Assembly (NCBI GenBank): GCA_900545305.1
Contig: UQYD01000018.1
Span: forward strand, 1 to 33,578
Direction: 5' to 3'
Source: an uncultured Eubacterium sp.
GTDB taxonomy: Bacteria; Bacillota; Clostridia; Lachnospirales; CAG-274
Length of the DNA stretch: 33,578 nucleotides
The position numbers and the translations under genes are program-made. This document shows, in pieces, positions 23,068 through 30,788 of the stretch (positions are counted from its first letter, which is position 1; every line of letters begins with the position of its first letter). The notes under the pieces are model-generated. The model made no database searches, was not told the origin of the DNA, and saw nothing but the letters and a program-made list of their open reading frames with translations.

Positions 23068-23682
23068 TTACTTCTCCCTTTCATCATTTAAACAACCACC
23101 GGAAACTTCCCATAAATACATACTTGCTACTGAACCATAGGGACTATATCGTTTCCTATATTTTTCAAATAAGTCTTTTGTAATTTCCTCTTTATTGTAT
23201 AAAATTTTAATACCATTTTTTATACCAAAATCGCCATAACTTAAAATATCCATTCTGTTCATAGAAAATATAAGAACCATTTCAGCTGTCCATTTACCTA
23301 TACCGTCTAATGTACACAATTCTTTTATTGCATCATTGTCAGATTTTTCATAAAGGGCTTCTATACTAAATTCTTTTTCCAAAACCTTCCTTGAAAACTC
23401 CTTTATCCACATAACCTTTTTAGCTGAAATTCCTATACCATCTAAGTCTGAATTATATATATTTTCAGGAGTAACCTTACCTACTCTATCTATAAATCTA
23501 TTCCATATTGTGTCAAGAGCTTTGTTAGAAATTTGCTGACCCACAATATTCTTTACAATACATATAAACACATCTGGTTCAAGTTTTCTTTCCACAAAAC
23601 CAACTCTATCAATAACGTAAGCTAGTTTTTTATCTTTTTTCTTTAAATAGTTTAACTCTTTTTCTCCATACTTAAAATACAT
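23068..23682 (-). CDS. DNA-3-methyladenine glycosylase (HhH-GPD, AlkA-like)
   Basis: A base-excision-repair enzyme of 204 residues. It shows 'IVKNIVGQQISNKALDTIWNRF' (42-63), the helix-hairpin-helix LCTLDGIGKWTAEM (122-135) and the GPD-loop with catalytic Asp151 in SYGDFGIKNG. No 4Fe-4S cysteine cluster is present, so it is AlkA-like rather than Nth/MutY. It is shorter than E. coli AlkA and lacks its N-terminal domain, as is common in Firmicutes. AGAGGT precedes the ATG. It heads a four-gene unit with DUF6485, GNAT and a membrane peptide. Confidence 0.88.
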   Translation of the reverse strand: MYFKYGEKELNYLKKKDKKLAYVIDRVGFVERKLEPDVFICIVKNIVGQQISNKALDTIWNRFIDRVGKVTPENIYNSDLDGIGISAKKVMWIKEFSRKVLEKEFSIEALYEKSDNDAIKELCTLDGIGKWTAEMVLIFSMNRMDILSYGDFGIKNGIKILYNKEEITKDLFEKYRKRYSPYGSVASMYLWEVSGGCLNDEREK

Positions 23683-23695
23683 ATATACCTCTTAC

Positions 23696-23723
23696 AAAAA
23701 GCGAGGTACTAAAAGTACCTCGC
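23696..23723 (-). terminator. Terminator upstream of the glycosylase operon
   Basis: GCGAGGTACT (23701-23710) and AGTACCTCGC (23714-23723) form a perfect 10-bp GC-rich stem; on the minus strand TTTTT (23700-23696) follows. It ends the ychF-side transcript. Confidence 0.88.
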
Positions 23724-23729
23724 CCCAAA

Positions 23730-24113
23730 TCAACTTATAAAAAATTTCATAATATGTTTACCCTTTTCTCCGTCCATATTACCTCTGATATAGAGGAAAT
23801 CAGAATTTCTAAAAAGGAAATTACCGGCAAAAGCACCTACAATCTGTTCCTTGCCATCTACAACATCTTTATAACTGGCATCATAAGAACAAAATGCCTT
23901 ACCAATATGAACATCTTCTATTATTCTATCGTTATGATACATTGTACAAACAACGTGTCTTCCTTCAACTCTAGTACAAATAAGTTTAAGATTTTCCTGA
24001 GGACACTCCCAAATCTCATTTACCTTAGGAAGAACTATTGCAACATTCTGATATAATGCAAATAGAAAATATAAAACTAAAACAACACCTAAAATAGGTA
24101 AAAACGTACTCAT
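23730..24113 (-). CDS. Uncharacterised membrane-anchored protein
   Basis: A 127-residue protein with one N-terminal transmembrane helix (about 4-27, 'LPILGVVLVLYFLFALYQNVAIV') and a soluble domain of about 95 residues rich in beta strands ('KLICTRVEGRHVVCTMYHNDRIIED', 'GAFAGNFLFRNSDFLYIRG'). No recognisable family. AAGGATT lies 9 nt before the ATG. It starts 13 nt after ychF and shares its terminator, so it is probably co-transcribed; no functional link is evident. Confidence 0.72.
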   Translation of the reverse strand: MSTFLPILGVVLVLYFLFALYQNVAIVLPKVNEIWECPQENLKLICTRVEGRHVVCTMYHNDRIIEDVHIGKAFCSYDASYKDVVDGKEQIVGAFAGNFLFRNSDFLYIRGNMDGEKGKHIMKFFIS

Positions 24114-24126
24114 ATAAAATCAATCC

Positions 24127-25221
24127 TTATACATTAAATCTGAATAAAACAACGTCGCCATCTTTCATAACATAGTCTTTACCTTCACTACGGTAAACAC
24201 CAGCTTCCTTAGCTGCTGCTACAGAACCAAGTTTCACAAGGTCATCATATGTTACAACTTCAGCACGAATGAAACCTCTTTCAAAGTCTGTATGTATCTT
24301 ACCAGCTGCCTGAGGTGCTTTTGTACCTTCTGTAATAGTCCATGCTCTTACTTCCTGCTCACCGGCTGTAAGGTAAGAAATAAGACCAAGTAACTTATAA
24401 CTTGCAGCAATAAGTCTGTCAAGACCACTTGTTTCACAACCTAAATCAGCTAAAAATTCAAGCTTTTCGTCATTTTCAAGTTCAGCAATTTCTTCTTCAA
24501 TCTTTGCACAAACAACAAATACGCCTGAGCCTTCTTCTGCAGCTCTTTCTCTAACAGCCTGTACATGAACATTGCTTGCACCGTCATCAGCTAAATCTTC
24601 TTCACCAACATTTGCAGCATAAAGAACCGGCTTTCTGCTTAAAAGTGTAAGTGAGTCAACAAAAGCTAAATCATCATCATCAAATTCAATAGTTCTTGCA
24701 TTCTTACCTTCTTCGAGAACTGTCTTAATCTTCTTTAAGATTTCAACTTCTCTAGCAAGAGACTTATCATTCATAGCCTGCTTCTGTGTCTTAGCAATTC
24801 TCTTGTCAACAACATCAAGGTCAGCAAGGATAAGTTCTAATTCGATAGTTTCAATATCTCTTACTGGGTCAACCTTTGCATCAACGTGAACTACATTTGT
24901 ATCTTCAAAACAACGTACAACGTGAACAATAGCATCTACTTCTCTAATATGAGAAAGGAACTTGTTACCTAAACCTTCGCCCTGACTAGCACCCTTTACA
25001 AGACCAGCAATATCAACGAATTCAATAACAGCAGGAGTCTTTTTCTTAGCTGTATACATTTCTTCCAATACATCAAGTCTTTTGTCCGGAACAGGAACAA
25101 TACCTACATTAGGGTCGATGGTACAGAATGGATAATTTGCAGCTTCTGCACCACCACCAGCAAGTGAATTAAATAACGTACTCTTACCTACATTAGGTAA
25201 ACCAACAATACCAAGTTTCAT
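24127..25221 (-). CDS. ychF: YchF/OLA1 ribosome-binding ATPase
   Basis: An Obg-related P-loop protein that binds the ribosome and prefers ATP. 364 residues, full length: GLPNVGKST (7-15), 'NYPFCTIDPNVG', DIAGLVKGAS, and the altered G4 motif NVGEED in place of NKxD, which explains ATP preference in this family. The C-terminal TGS domain ends 'VMKDGDVVLFRFNV'. No signs of truncation. It lies between two small membrane-protein genes, with a terminator-type hairpin at 25254-25284 upstream. Confidence 0.97.
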   Translation of the reverse strand: MKLGIVGLPNVGKSTLFNSLAGGGAEAANYPFCTIDPNVGIVPVPDKRLDVLEEMYTAKKKTPAVIEFVDIAGLVKGASQGEGLGNKFLSHIREVDAIVHVVRCFEDTNVVHVDAKVDPVRDIETIELELILADLDVVDKRIAKTQKQAMNDKSLAREVEILKKIKTVLEEGKNARTIEFDDDDLAFVDSLTLLSRKPVLYAANVGEEDLADDGASNVHVQAVRERAAEEGSGVFVVCAKIEEEIAELENDEKLEFLADLGCETSGLDRLIAASYKLLGLISYLTAGEQEVRAWTITEGTKAPQAAGKIHTDFERGFIRAEVVTYDDLVKLGSVAAAKEAGVYRSEGKDYVMKDGDVVLFRFNV

Positions 25222-25253
25222 AATAAAATCCTTTCTTTTCCTTTATTGCAAAA

Positions 25254-25284
25254 TAATAGGAGAGTAAATTATCCTCTCCTATTA
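25254..25284 (-). terminator. Terminator after the 60-residue membrane protein
   Basis: TAATAGGAGAG (25254-25264) pairs with CTCTCCTATTA (25274-25284), 11 bp, 9-nt loop, then a mixed T/A tract on the minus strand, 15 nt after the gene end. Confidence 0.75.
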
Positions 25285-25298
25285 TAAAATATTTTTAA

Positions 25299-25481
25299 TT
25301 AATCTCGATTAGCAACTGCACCAATCAAAAGGCCTAAAACAAATAATAAAGCACCAACACCAGCAGCAAAAATGCCAAGCTTTGTCTTATCCCCATTAGG
25401 AATAAACGTACCTTTATATGGATTTTGTTGTACCTGTTTTTCAGCTACACGATAATGTCTTGTAGGTCTTGCATATCTCAT
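25299..25481 (-). CDS. Small membrane protein, 60 residues
   Basis: The frame has a strong AAGGAGG site and ATG. A basic, aromatic N-terminal half (MRYARPTRHYRVAEKQ..) leads into one C-terminal helix (about 35-56, 'GIFAAGVGALLFVLGLLIGAVA') ending NRD. It has its own hairpin terminator. Family not recognised. Confidence 0.75.
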   Translation of the reverse strand: MRYARPTRHYRVAEKQVQQNPYKGTFIPNGDKTKLGIFAAGVGALLFVLGLLIGAVANRD

Positions 25482-25742
25482 AAAAAAGCCTCCTTATCAG
25501 TCAATTTACTTTACATTATTATAACACAGCCAAATAGATTTTAAAAGTGATATTTTTATTAATTTTATTTATTTCGTTCTTTTGGTTATTTTGCACAAAT
25601 TTAATAAAATTCCATAAAAAAAGATGTTTTTTTTGTAAAATTATGTATAATAAAGTAGTGAGTTTATAATTATAATATATATTTTACATATGCAATATTG
25701 AACTTTTAAATATAAATTTATATAAATTGGAGGAGTTTGTAC

Positions 25743-26279
25743 ATGAGTTATGATGTGTTAAAAAGCGAAAATGTATATAACGGCAGAGTTTTTCATATTG
25801 AAAAAGACGAAATAACTTTACCTGACGGCAGAACTTGTGCCAGAGAAACTGTTGTCCATGGTGGTGCAGCTGCTATGATTCCTATTGATGAAAATGGCAA
25901 AATTATATTTGTTCGTCAATATAGACATTCAGCCAAAACAGAAACACTTGAATTGCCAGCCGGCACTCTTGAAAAAGGTGAAGACCCTTTAGTATGTGCT
26001 ACAAGAGAATTAGAAGAAGAAACAAGTTATAAATCCAATGATTTTACATTTTTATTTAAAATGTATTCAGCAATAGGTTTCTGTAGTGAAATATTATATA
26101 TTTATCTTGCTGAAAATTTAATTCCCGGAAAATTTAATATGGATGATGATGAGTTTATAACCATTGAAAGATACACTTTGGAAGAAAGTATAGCCAAAAT
26201 ATGGAATGGTGAAATTTGTGATAGCAAAACAATAGCCGGTATTTTGGCATATAAGGAATATTTGAGTAACAAAAATTAA
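25743..26279 (+). CDS. nudF: ADP-ribose pyrophosphatase, Nudix family
   Basis: A 178-residue NudF-type hydrolase that splits ADP-ribose to AMP and ribose-5-phosphate. It has 'NVYNGRVFHIEKDEITLPDGR' near the start, 'VRQYRHSAKTETLELPAG' and a Nudix box (GTLEKGED...CATRELEEETSY). The box glycine near the end is Ser here (TSY for TGY); the metal-binding glutamates are all kept, so activity is likely. The ATG at 25743 follows GGAGGAG. The xerD-like gene follows 24 nt later, a pairing also seen around Bacillus nudF/xerD. The 255-bp upstream gap holds AT-rich DNA with a TATAAT at 25646-25651 but no clear -35. Confidence 0.88.
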   Translation: MSYDVLKSENVYNGRVFHIEKDEITLPDGRTCARETVVHGGAAAMIPIDENGKIIFVRQYRHSAKTETLELPAGTLEKGEDPLVCATRELEEETSYKSNDFTFLFKMYSAIGFCSEILYIYLAENLIPGKFNMDDDEFITIERYTLEESIAKIWNGEICDSKTIAGILAYKEYLSNKN

Positions 26280-26303
26280 CTATTTAAGGGGTTGAATTTT
26301 AAA

Positions 26304-27035
26304 ATGAGGGAACAGCTTTTGAGTTTTTTGGAGTATATAAAAGAGGAAAAAAACTTCTCGGATAATACAGTTGTATCTTATAAGCACGATATTGAAAATT
26401 TTATGGACTACATAAATGATATGGGTATAAATTTAAAAGATTGTAAACCAATATATGTTGAAGATTACATAAAAACACTATATGCTAACGGCAGAACAAA
26501 TTCCACTATTGCAAGAAATGTAGCATCTATACGCTGTTTCTTTAAGTATATGTTTGCAAAGGGACTTATAAGCAAAGATAGTGAAATAAATCTAAAAATG
26601 CCTAAAGCTGAAAAGAAAATCAAGAGAGAAACACTTCCACCGGAGATTTTTGATAAAATACTTTTTCAAGTACCAAATAGTACCTCCGGTAGACGTGATA
26701 AGGCTATGCTTTCTCTTTTAAGTTGTACTAGAATTTCAATAAGTGAGCTAGTTTCTATAGATATTGATAGCTTTAATAAAAAAACAAGAGAAATAAAACT
26801 AAAAAGTGGTATTGTTATTCTCCCCTACAATGCTTTTGCCTATTTGTTAGATTATTTAGACAATAGCCGTAAATTGTTGTTGTTAGATAAATCTCCAGTA
26901 AAAACCCTTTTCTTAAACTGTAATGGTAGTCCATTAAGCCGTCAAGGTTTTTGGAAAACTGTAAAAAAATATATTAAAATGGCTAAAATTGGAGATAGTG
27001 TTACTTTACAGAATTTAAAAAGTTTGAAATTATAA
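26304..27035 (+). CDS. XerD-like tyrosine recombinase, catalytically dead and truncated
   Basis: A 243-residue protein; active XerD has about 295. The N-terminal SAM-like DNA-binding domain is intact ('FLEYIKEEKNFSDNTVVSYKHDI', 'NSTIARNVASIRCFFKYMFAKGLI'). In the catalytic domain, LLYATGLRVSEL of active XerD appears as LLSCTRISISEL, so the first catalytic Arg is Ser145. The box-II HTLRH appears as QNLKS (236-240), and the frame then stops, with no later H/W or tyrosine nucleophile. A strong terminator begins two bases after the stop, so no frameshift can restore the tail. The nudF-xerD neighbourhood suggests the ortholog of XerD. It could still bind DNA but should not recombine. ATG at 26304; a TTG at 26292 is less likely. 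Confidence 0.82.
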   Translation: MREQLLSFLEYIKEEKNFSDNTVVSYKHDIENFMDYINDMGINLKDCKPIYVEDYIKTLYANGRTNSTIARNVASIRCFFKYMFAKGLISKDSEINLKMPKAEKKIKRETLPPEIFDKILFQVPNSTSGRRDKAMLSLLSCTRISISELVSIDIDSFNKKTREIKLKSGIVILPYNAFAYLLDYLDNSRKLLLLDKSPVKTLFLNCNGSPLSRQGFWKTVKKYIKMAKIGDSVTLQNLKSLKL

Positions 27036-27036
27036 G

Positions 27037-27078
27037 AAAAGGCTATAAAACCCGTTAAAAGGTTTTATAGCCTTTTTT
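27037..27078 (+). terminator. Terminator after the xerD-like gene
   Basis: AAAAGGCTATAAAACC (27037-27052) and GGTTTTATAGCCTTTT (27061-27076) form a 16-bp stem with an 8-nt loop and a T-run. Its last bases merge with repeat copy 2. Confidence 0.9.
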
Positions 27079-27151
27079 ATTAGTAAATTAGAAATATAAA
27101 TTCGATAGCTTATCTTGTAAGCCACAAATTAAGGTCGTTAATTTGTTCTGA
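27075..27151 (-). repeat. 77-nt three-hairpin intergenic repeat, copy 2
   Basis: On the minus strand it begins TCAGAACAAATTAAC at 27151, 5 nt after the folD stop, and ends at 27075. Hairpin 1: ACAAATTAA/TTAATTTGT. Hairpin 2: GGCTTA/TAAGCT, where copy 1 has GGCTTG/CAAGCC, so a G-C pair is exchanged for A-T. Hairpin 3 is degraded here. About 79% identical to 15881-15957. It lies in the same direction as folD, whereas copy 1 opposes tuf. Confidence 0.7.
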
Positions 27152-27156
27152 ATTTA

Positions 27157-28008
27157 TTATAAATTATTCTGTTTCTTGCAAGCTGTAAGACAGTTTTTCA
27201 TAAGCATAGCAATAGTCATTGGACCAACACCACCAGGAACTGGAGTAATGTAAGATGCCTTTGGTTCAACGCTTTCAAAATCTACATCACCACAGAGCTT
27301 ACCTTCTTCATTTCTATTGATACCAACATCAATTACAACTACGCCGTCACTTACCATATCTCCTGTAATAAACTTAGGAATACCAACAGCTGCAACTAAA
27401 ATATCAGCTTCTCTGCATACTGATGCAATATCCTTAGTCTTTGAATGACAAGTAATAACTGTGCCATTTTCAGCTAATAAAAGCATACCTACAGGCTTAC
27501 CCACAATATTACTTCTACCAACTACAACACACTTCTTACCAGTAATATCTACTCCACTACGCTTGATAAGTTCAATACAACCAGCTGGAGTACAAGCCTT
27601 TAAATCAGCCTTACCAATAGATAATAAACCAACATTATAAGGGTGGAAACCATCTACGTCCTTTTCAGGTAAAATTCTTAAAAGAACCTTATTTTCATCA
27701 ATATGCTTTGGAAGTGGAAGCTGTACAAGAATACCATTACATTCCTTATCTGCATTTAATTTATCAATTAAAGCAAGAAGTTCTTCTTCAGTAGTAGATG
27801 CTGGAAGTTCATAGTTTAATGACTTAAAGCCACAGTATTCACAAGCTCTCTTTTTGTTTCTTACATATACCTGACTAGCAGGGTCTTCTCCTACAAGAAC
27901 TACAGCAAGGCAAGGTTCAATACCCTTTGCCTTTAGTGCTGCAGCCTCAGCCTTTACTTCATCTTTAATCTGTGTAGAAATAGCCTTTCCGTCTATTATA
28001 TTCGCCAT
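27157..28008 (-). CDS. folD: Methylene-THF dehydrogenase / methenyl-THF cyclohydrolase
   Basis: Bifunctional one-carbon enzyme converting 5,10-methylene-THF to 10-formyl-THF. 283 residues, full length: catalytic YVRNK (Tyr48, Lys52), 'GILVQLPLPKHID', the NADP-binding VVVGRSNIVGKPVG and the C-terminal PGGVGPMTIAML. It is downstream of fhs with a DUF5050 gene between, on one strand with short gaps (11 and 15 nt), so a one-carbon operon is likely. It ends at repeat copy 2 rather than an obvious terminator of its own. Confidence 0.98.
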   Translation of the reverse strand: MANIIDGKAISTQIKDEVKAEAAALKAKGIEPCLAVVLVGEDPASQVYVRNKKRACEYCGFKSLNYELPASTTEEELLALIDKLNADKECNGILVQLPLPKHIDENKVLLRILPEKDVDGFHPYNVGLLSIGKADLKACTPAGCIELIKRSGVDITGKKCVVVGRSNIVGKPVGMLLLAENGTVITCHSKTKDIASVCREADILVAAVGIPKFITGDMVSDGVVVIDVGINRNEEGKLCGDVDFESVEPKASYITPVPGGVGPMTIAMLMKNCLTACKKQNNL

Positions 28009-28019
28009 ACAATTTCTCC

Positions 28020-28994
28020 TTATTTCTTTAATTTAACATTCTTTACAACACCGTTTCCGTTATTGTTAATAATGTAATATAATCTGTCGTTACCAACATT
28101 TAAGTACATACCAGATTCATCAACAATCTGTTCTGCCTTATTTGTATCTAAATCATACTTATAAATTTTGAGCTTATCCCAATCATCATAGTAGAGAACA
28201 TTATCTGCAATATTAAGGTCACCAGAATGAACTCCTATAAGAAGTTCTGTCTCCTTTGTACTGATTTCTGTTCTATAAATATAGTCATCACCATTTGGAT
28301 TAGTCTGATTGTTATGAGGTGAAGTGTAGTATAAGTATCCATTATCTACTACAAGATAACAAGCATATTTATTTACAACCACTTCCTGATTGCCACCGTC
28401 CATATCAATCTTAATTGGCCAGTAGTTAATTTTAGCATCTGTGAAGTATAATTCGTCATTATAAACATTTAAGTAATTAGCTTCACCTGCATAAATACAC
28501 TTAGAATTTTTACCCTCTAAGTCTGTTCTATAAATAGCCTTTGACCTATTATAGTCAACATAGAAAATATAATCCTTTGTAACTGTCATATAGTAAGCAG
28601 AAGTAGAAATAATCTTTTTGTTATCGCTACCGTCTTTCTTCATACGATAAACATTAAAGTCATCATCTCCATTTGCATAGTAGATATAATCTCCCATTAC
28701 ATTAAGGAAATAACTAGCACTTGAATTGATTTTTTCACCTTTGCTACTACCTTTTTTACTCTTGTAAACAGCGTATTTATCATCACTATTCTGATAATAA
28801 GAATAGTCACCGTCATCAACTACTGCACCTAAATTGCTTATGTTACCGGGAGTGTTACCAACAACTCTTTCAGTTTCAACATCTGCCGGCTTTGAATTGT
28901 TCTTTACATAAACAACTGCACATACAGCAACAATTACCACTACAATAGCAACAATTAAAGCTATTATTTTTTTATTACTTTTTTTAGTTTCCAT
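28020..28994 (-). CDS. Membrane-anchored DUF5050-type beta-propeller protein
   Basis: 324 residues. Residues 9-31 form a transmembrane anchor after a lysine-rich start; the rest lies outside the membrane and consists of about six repeats of the form Y-L-N-V-x-(G/N)-D-x-(I/L)-Y-Y ('YFLNVMGDYIYYANG', 'YYMTVTKDYIFYVD', 'YLNVYNDELYFTD', 'MYLNVGNDRLYYI'), typical of DUF5050 and likely a propeller. No catalytic residues are recognised. It sits between fhs and folD with short gaps and so is co-transcribed, although a surface protein has no obvious role in folate chemistry. Confidence 0.82.
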   Translation of the reverse strand: METKKSNKKIIALIVAIVVVIVAVCAVVYVKNNSKPADVETERVVGNTPGNISNLGAVVDDGDYSYYQNSDDKYAVYKSKKGSSKGEKINSSASYFLNVMGDYIYYANGDDDFNVYRMKKDGSDNKKIISTSAYYMTVTKDYIFYVDYNRSKAIYRTDLEGKNSKCIYAGEANYLNVYNDELYFTDAKINYWPIKIDMDGGNQEVVVNKYACYLVVDNGYLYYTSPHNNQTNPNGDDYIYRTEISTKETELLIGVHSGDLNIADNVLYYDDWDKLKIYKYDLDTNKAEQIVDESGMYLNVGNDRLYYIINNNGNGVVKNVKLKK

Positions 28995-29009
28995 TTCACA
29001 CCTCAGAAA

Positions 29010-30680
29010 TTAGAAAAGACCAGTAATCTTTCCGTTTTCATCAACATCAATATTTTCTGCTGCTGGAACTTTTGGAAGACCAGGCATAACCATTACATTA
29101 CCTGTGAGGGCAACAATAAAACCAGCACCGGCACTAAGACGAATTTCCTTTACATTAAGAGTAAAGCCTTCTGGTCTGCCAAGTTTAGTTGCATCGTCAG
29201 ATAATGAGAACTGTGTCTTTGCAATACAAACAGGTAATTTATCCATACCTAAATCTTCAATCTTCTTAATTTCCTTCATTGCCTTTTTATCAATAGAAAT
29301 ATCAGCAGCACCATATATTTCCTTAGCAATAGTTGTAATCTTGTTTACGATAGTATCGTTTTCATCGTATAAAACGTGGAAGTTGCTTTCCTTGTTTTCA
29401 AGTACGTCAAGCACCTTTTCAGCAAGAGCCTTACCACCTTCGCCACCTTTTGCCCAAACTTCGGCAATAGCGAAATCAGCACCCATTTCTTCGCACTTTG
29501 TCTTAATATATTCTACTTCTTCCGGAGTATCAGTAATGAAGTTGTTAAGTGTTACAACTACAGGCACACCAAACTTATGTAAGTTTTCAATGTGCTTTTC
29601 AAGGTTACAGAAACCTTTCTTAACAGCCTCAAGATTTGGAGTGTTAAGGTCAGTCTTTGGTACACCACCGTTGTACTTTAATGCTCTAACTGTAGCAACA
29701 AGAACAACTGCATCAGGCTTTAAGCCAGCCTTTCTACACTTAATATCAAAGAACTTTTCAGCACCTAAGTCAGCACCAAAACCAGCTTCTGTAATTGTAA
29801 TGTCAGAAAGTTTCATAGCTGTCTTTGTTGCCTTTACACTGTTACAACCATGGGCAATATTAGCGAAAGGACCACCATGAATGAAAGCTGGTGTATGTTC
29901 TAATGTCTGTACTAAGTTTGGCTTAAGAGCATCTTTTAAGAGAGCTGCCATAGCGCCAACAATGTGTAAATCCTTTGGAGTTACAGGCTTACCATCATAA
30001 GTATAAGCAACTACCATTTTGCCTAACTTGTCCTTCAAGTCTGTAATATCTTCTGCAAGACATACTACAGCCATAATTTCAGAAGCAACTGTAATCATAA
30101 AGCCGTCTTCTCTTGTAACACCGTTAAGTTTTCCACCTACACCAACGATAACATCTCTTAAAACTCTATCGTTAAGGTCAACACATCTCTTCCAAATAAT
30201 GTTGTCTGGGTCAATACCAAGAACATTACCCTGCTTAATATGATTATCAATAATAGAAGATAAAAGGTTGTTAGCTGTTGTCATTGCATGAATATCACCT
30301 GTAAAATGAAGGTTAATATCTTCCATAGGAACTACCTGTGAATATCCACCACCTGCTGCACCACCTTTTACACCCATACAAGGTCCAAGAGAAGGTTCTC
30401 TTAAAGCTACAAGTGTCTTCTTGCCAAGCTGATTTAAAGCCTGTGAAAGACCAATAGTTACAGTAGTCTTACCTTCACCAGCTGGAGTTGGATTTACGGC
30501 TGTTACAAGAACAAGCTTTGCATCTTTGTTATTTTTGCTACTCTTAAATAATTCATCAGAAATCTTAGCCTTATACTTGCCATACATTTCCAAATCGTTT
30601 ACATCAATACCAAAGTTTTCTGCTACTTTTGTAATGGGTTCCATGACACATTCTTGTGCAATTTCAATATCACTTTTCAT
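29010..30680 (-). CDS. fhs: Formate--tetrahydrofolate ligase
   Basis: Uses ATP to join formate to THF, giving 10-formyl-THF. 556 residues, full length: P-loop TPAGEGKTT (65-73), REPSLGPCMGVKGGAAGGGYSQ and 'NIAHGCNSVKATKTA', ending 'NIDVDENGKITGLF'. AGGAGG lies before the ATG. With folD downstream it forms the formate-to-methylene-THF segment; whether the full Wood-Ljungdahl route exists cannot be judged here. The promoter lies about 40 nt upstream. Confidence 0.98.
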   Translation of the reverse strand: MKSDIEIAQECVMEPITKVAENFGIDVNDLEMYGKYKAKISDELFKSSKNNKDAKLVLVTAVNPTPAGEGKTTVTIGLSQALNQLGKKTLVALREPSLGPCMGVKGGAAGGGYSQVVPMEDINLHFTGDIHAMTTANNLLSSIIDNHIKQGNVLGIDPDNIIWKRCVDLNDRVLRDVIVGVGGKLNGVTREDGFMITVASEIMAVVCLAEDITDLKDKLGKMVVAYTYDGKPVTPKDLHIVGAMAALLKDALKPNLVQTLEHTPAFIHGGPFANIAHGCNSVKATKTAMKLSDITITEAGFGADLGAEKFFDIKCRKAGLKPDAVVLVATVRALKYNGGVPKTDLNTPNLEAVKKGFCNLEKHIENLHKFGVPVVVTLNNFITDTPEEVEYIKTKCEEMGADFAIAEVWAKGGEGGKALAEKVLDVLENKESNFHVLYDENDTIVNKITTIAKEIYGAADISIDKKAMKEIKKIEDLGMDKLPVCIAKTQFSLSDDATKLGRPEGFTLNVKEIRLSAGAGFIVALTGNVMVMPGLPKVPAAENIDVDENGKITGLF

Positions 30681-30712
30681 TTTCTCATCCTCCTAGGTTT
30701 TATATTGATATA

Positions 30713-30741
30713 AATATAATCCTAATTTTAATTTTAGTCAA
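30713..30741 (-). promoter_or_regulatory. Promoter of fhs-DUF5050-folD
   Basis: On the minus strand TTGACT (30741-30736), 17-nt spacer, TATATT (30718-30713). The leader to the ATG is only about 25-30 nt, too short for a riboswitch. Confidence 0.75.
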
Positions 30742-30788
30742 CTTAAAATTTTCATATAGTAGTACATAAAACTGTATTTATTCAAATT

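Noticed and set aside
29104..29880. Long plus-strand open frame (258 codons) opposite fhs
   Set aside because: Antisense shadow of a strongly conserved gene; low-complexity Ser/Thr/Ala-rich product and no ribosome binding site.
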